Part shown: positions 5,838 through 5,838 of the stretch, piece after piece
How positions within the stretch are numbered: position 1 is the first letter of the stretch
Layout of the letters: each line of letters starts with the position of its first letter
Assembly: GCA_030040725.1 (NCBI GenBank)
Contig: JASHTD010000594.1
Location: 1-5,838, forward strand
DNA length: 5,838 nt
Direction: 5' to 3'
DNA from: Candidatus Sulfotelmatobacter sp.
Lineage (GTDB): Bacteria; Acidobacteriota; Terriglobia; Terriglobales; Acidobacteriaceae
Made by a program: the position numbers and the translations under genes
The notes under the pieces: generated by a model
The model's input: only the letters and a program-made list of their open reading frames with translations
Told to the model about the DNA's origin: nothing
The model's database searches: none

Positions 5838-5838
5838 C

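Noticed and set aside
1..5838. A defence, mobile or secondary-metabolite system
   Set aside because: No transposase, integrase, nuclease, toxin-antitoxin, CRISPR or biosynthetic signature is visible; all genes belong to well-known metabolic, signalling or protease families.

Overview
The window looks like ordinary chromosomal DNA from a moderately GC-rich Gram-negative bacterium. My best guess is Acidobacteriota (Koribacter/Terriglobia-like). That guess rests on the style of the proteins: a membrane HD-GYP-GAF protein, a short PilZ protein, a NarL/FixJ-type regulator with a VIKNYL-type recognition helix, and a periplasmic HtrA protease with two PDZ domains. It is an inference, not a database result. 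I see no phage, IS, CRISPR, tRNA or rRNA genes.

Layout. At the left edge two overlapping plus-strand genes (3-512 and 496-1254) encode a GmhB-like HAD phosphatase, cut by the window edge, and a small transaldolase. They look like the tail of a sugar-phosphate, probably heptose, module that feeds surface polysaccharide synthesis. A 129-bp convergent gap with a GC hairpin (1333-1352) separates them from a minus-strand pair. That pair is a LuxR-type response regulator (1384-2058) and, upstream of it, a single-domain PilZ protein (2221-2598). The 162 bp between the two hold a small array of 7-bp repeats in inverted orientation. A 201-bp divergent promoter region (2599-2799) leads to an HtrA/DegP-like serine protease on the plus strand (best start 2800, end 4308). 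After only 20 bp it meets, tail to tail, a minus-strand membrane-anchored HD-GYP phosphodiesterase with a C-terminal GAF domain, whose N-terminus lies beyond the right edge. No gene-free stretch exceeds 300 bp.

How the genes may work together. The PilZ protein (a c-di-GMP receptor) and the HD-GYP protein (a c-di-GMP hydrolase) give the region a c-di-GMP flavour, and the neighbouring genes concern the envelope: polysaccharide sugar precursors and periplasmic protein quality control. A direct functional link is inference from proximity only. The most notable single feature is the response regulator: its receiver domain has lost the phospho-acceptor aspartate and the other switch residues, so it probably does not respond to a kinase in the usual way. 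I did not find convincing evidence for a wholly new system.
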